64,000 nucleotides of DNA, taken from positions 5,093 to 69,092 of the forward strand of contig JBNMQM010000020.1 of NCBI GenBank assembly GCA_051278195.1, written 5' to 3'. The translations under genes were made by a program, and so were the position numbers. The notes below the pieces were generated by a model that ran no database searches, was not told the origin of the DNA, and saw nothing but the letters and a program-made list of their open reading frames with translations. Shown here piece after piece: positions 63,950-64,000 of the stretch; positions within the stretch are counted from its first letter, which is position 1; the number at the start of each line of letters is the position of its first letter. The stretch comes from JAHRVQ01 sp051278195. Its GTDB lineage: Bacteria > Pseudomonadota > Gammaproteobacteria > Pseudomonadales > Azotimanducaceae.

Positions 63950-64000
63950 CATTCCACACAGCCGTGATTGGCGCAATGGCAACGATTTATAGTGAGGGGG

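Noticed and set aside
1..64000. Insertion sequences, integrases, tRNA, rRNA
   Set aside because: No transposase or integrase motifs in any frame and no tRNA- or rRNA-like sequence recognised by eye; a covariance search was not possible.

Overview
The window looks like chromosomal DNA of a Gram-negative, heterotrophic, probably marine gammaproteobacterium. The signs are an RND efflux pair, a TonB-dependent receptor with a Fur box, a Tat substrate, lipoproteins, CoA-ester and one-carbon catabolism and a methyl-accepting chemotaxis protein. This lineage call is inference from gene content; there is no rRNA or tRNA to anchor it. Base composition is near even and coding density is high, except in a degraded stretch at about 33.8-44.1 kb and in smaller eroded patches.

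Layout. 0-3.5 kb: the end of an AttEFGH-type exporter operon (FtsX/MacB-like permease and AttH lipocalin-like protein). 3.6-8.0 kb: an RND pump and its periplasmic adaptor on the minus strand. 8.1-13.0 kb: a CoA-ester catabolic run (double-hotdog thioesterase-like protein, PaaK-like CoA ligase, two crotonases, VOC protein). 13.1-16.1 kb: a large exported DUF11-repeat protein. 16.3-18.8 kb: a cytochrome P450, apparently starting at AUC, and a DadA-like oxidase. 18.8-22.1 kb: an iron-uptake pair (PepSY protein and TonB receptor) behind a Fur box. 22.3-26.8 kb: a Tat-exported aminotransferase, a TAP-like peptidase and a membrane-bound LytTR regulator with candidate operator repeats. 27-33.8 kb: a mixed group of oxidoreductases, hydrolases and small proteins. 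33.8-44.1 kb: an eroded accessory zone holding AraC, receiver-domain and LysR pseudogenes around a nucleoside hydrolase, a TIR-domain protein, a spermidine-synthase-like protein, a NYN-domain protein and an MCP. 44-50 kb: a lipoprotein with a GNAT-like domain, an SDR, a glycosyltransferase/flippase pair and a MaoC-like protein. 50-57.4 kb: an acyl-CoA ligase, a homocysteine methyltransferase, a dimethylglycine/sarcosine dehydrogenase-like protein, a dienelactone hydrolase, a globin pseudogene and a PhyH dioxygenase. 57.5-64 kb: a GNAT enzyme, an AhpD-family protein with an in-frame UGA, a GT2 glycosyltransferase, a small exported protein and a prolyl oligopeptidase.

The most striking feature is at 58183-59280. 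What looks like two adjacent ORFs is one reading frame of an AhpD-like (CMD) protein. Its only internal stop, a TGA at 58876-58878, sits exactly where the second cysteine of the catalytic CxxC belongs. It gives C-F-Y-U-T-T-S-H with a glutamate 12 residues before the first Cys, the AhpD E/C/C/H relay. A hairpin with a G-starting triloop lies 25 nt downstream, where a bacterial SECIS element should be. I read this as a selenoprotein.

Other points of note are the TIR-domain protein next to a nucleoside hydrolase, three LytTR-like direct repeats upstream of a membrane LytTR gene, and short tandem repeats (12, 14, 11 and 5 bp units) at gene starts or leaders. There are also several recognisable pseudogenes. 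I saw no CRISPR array, insertion sequence, rRNA or tRNA.
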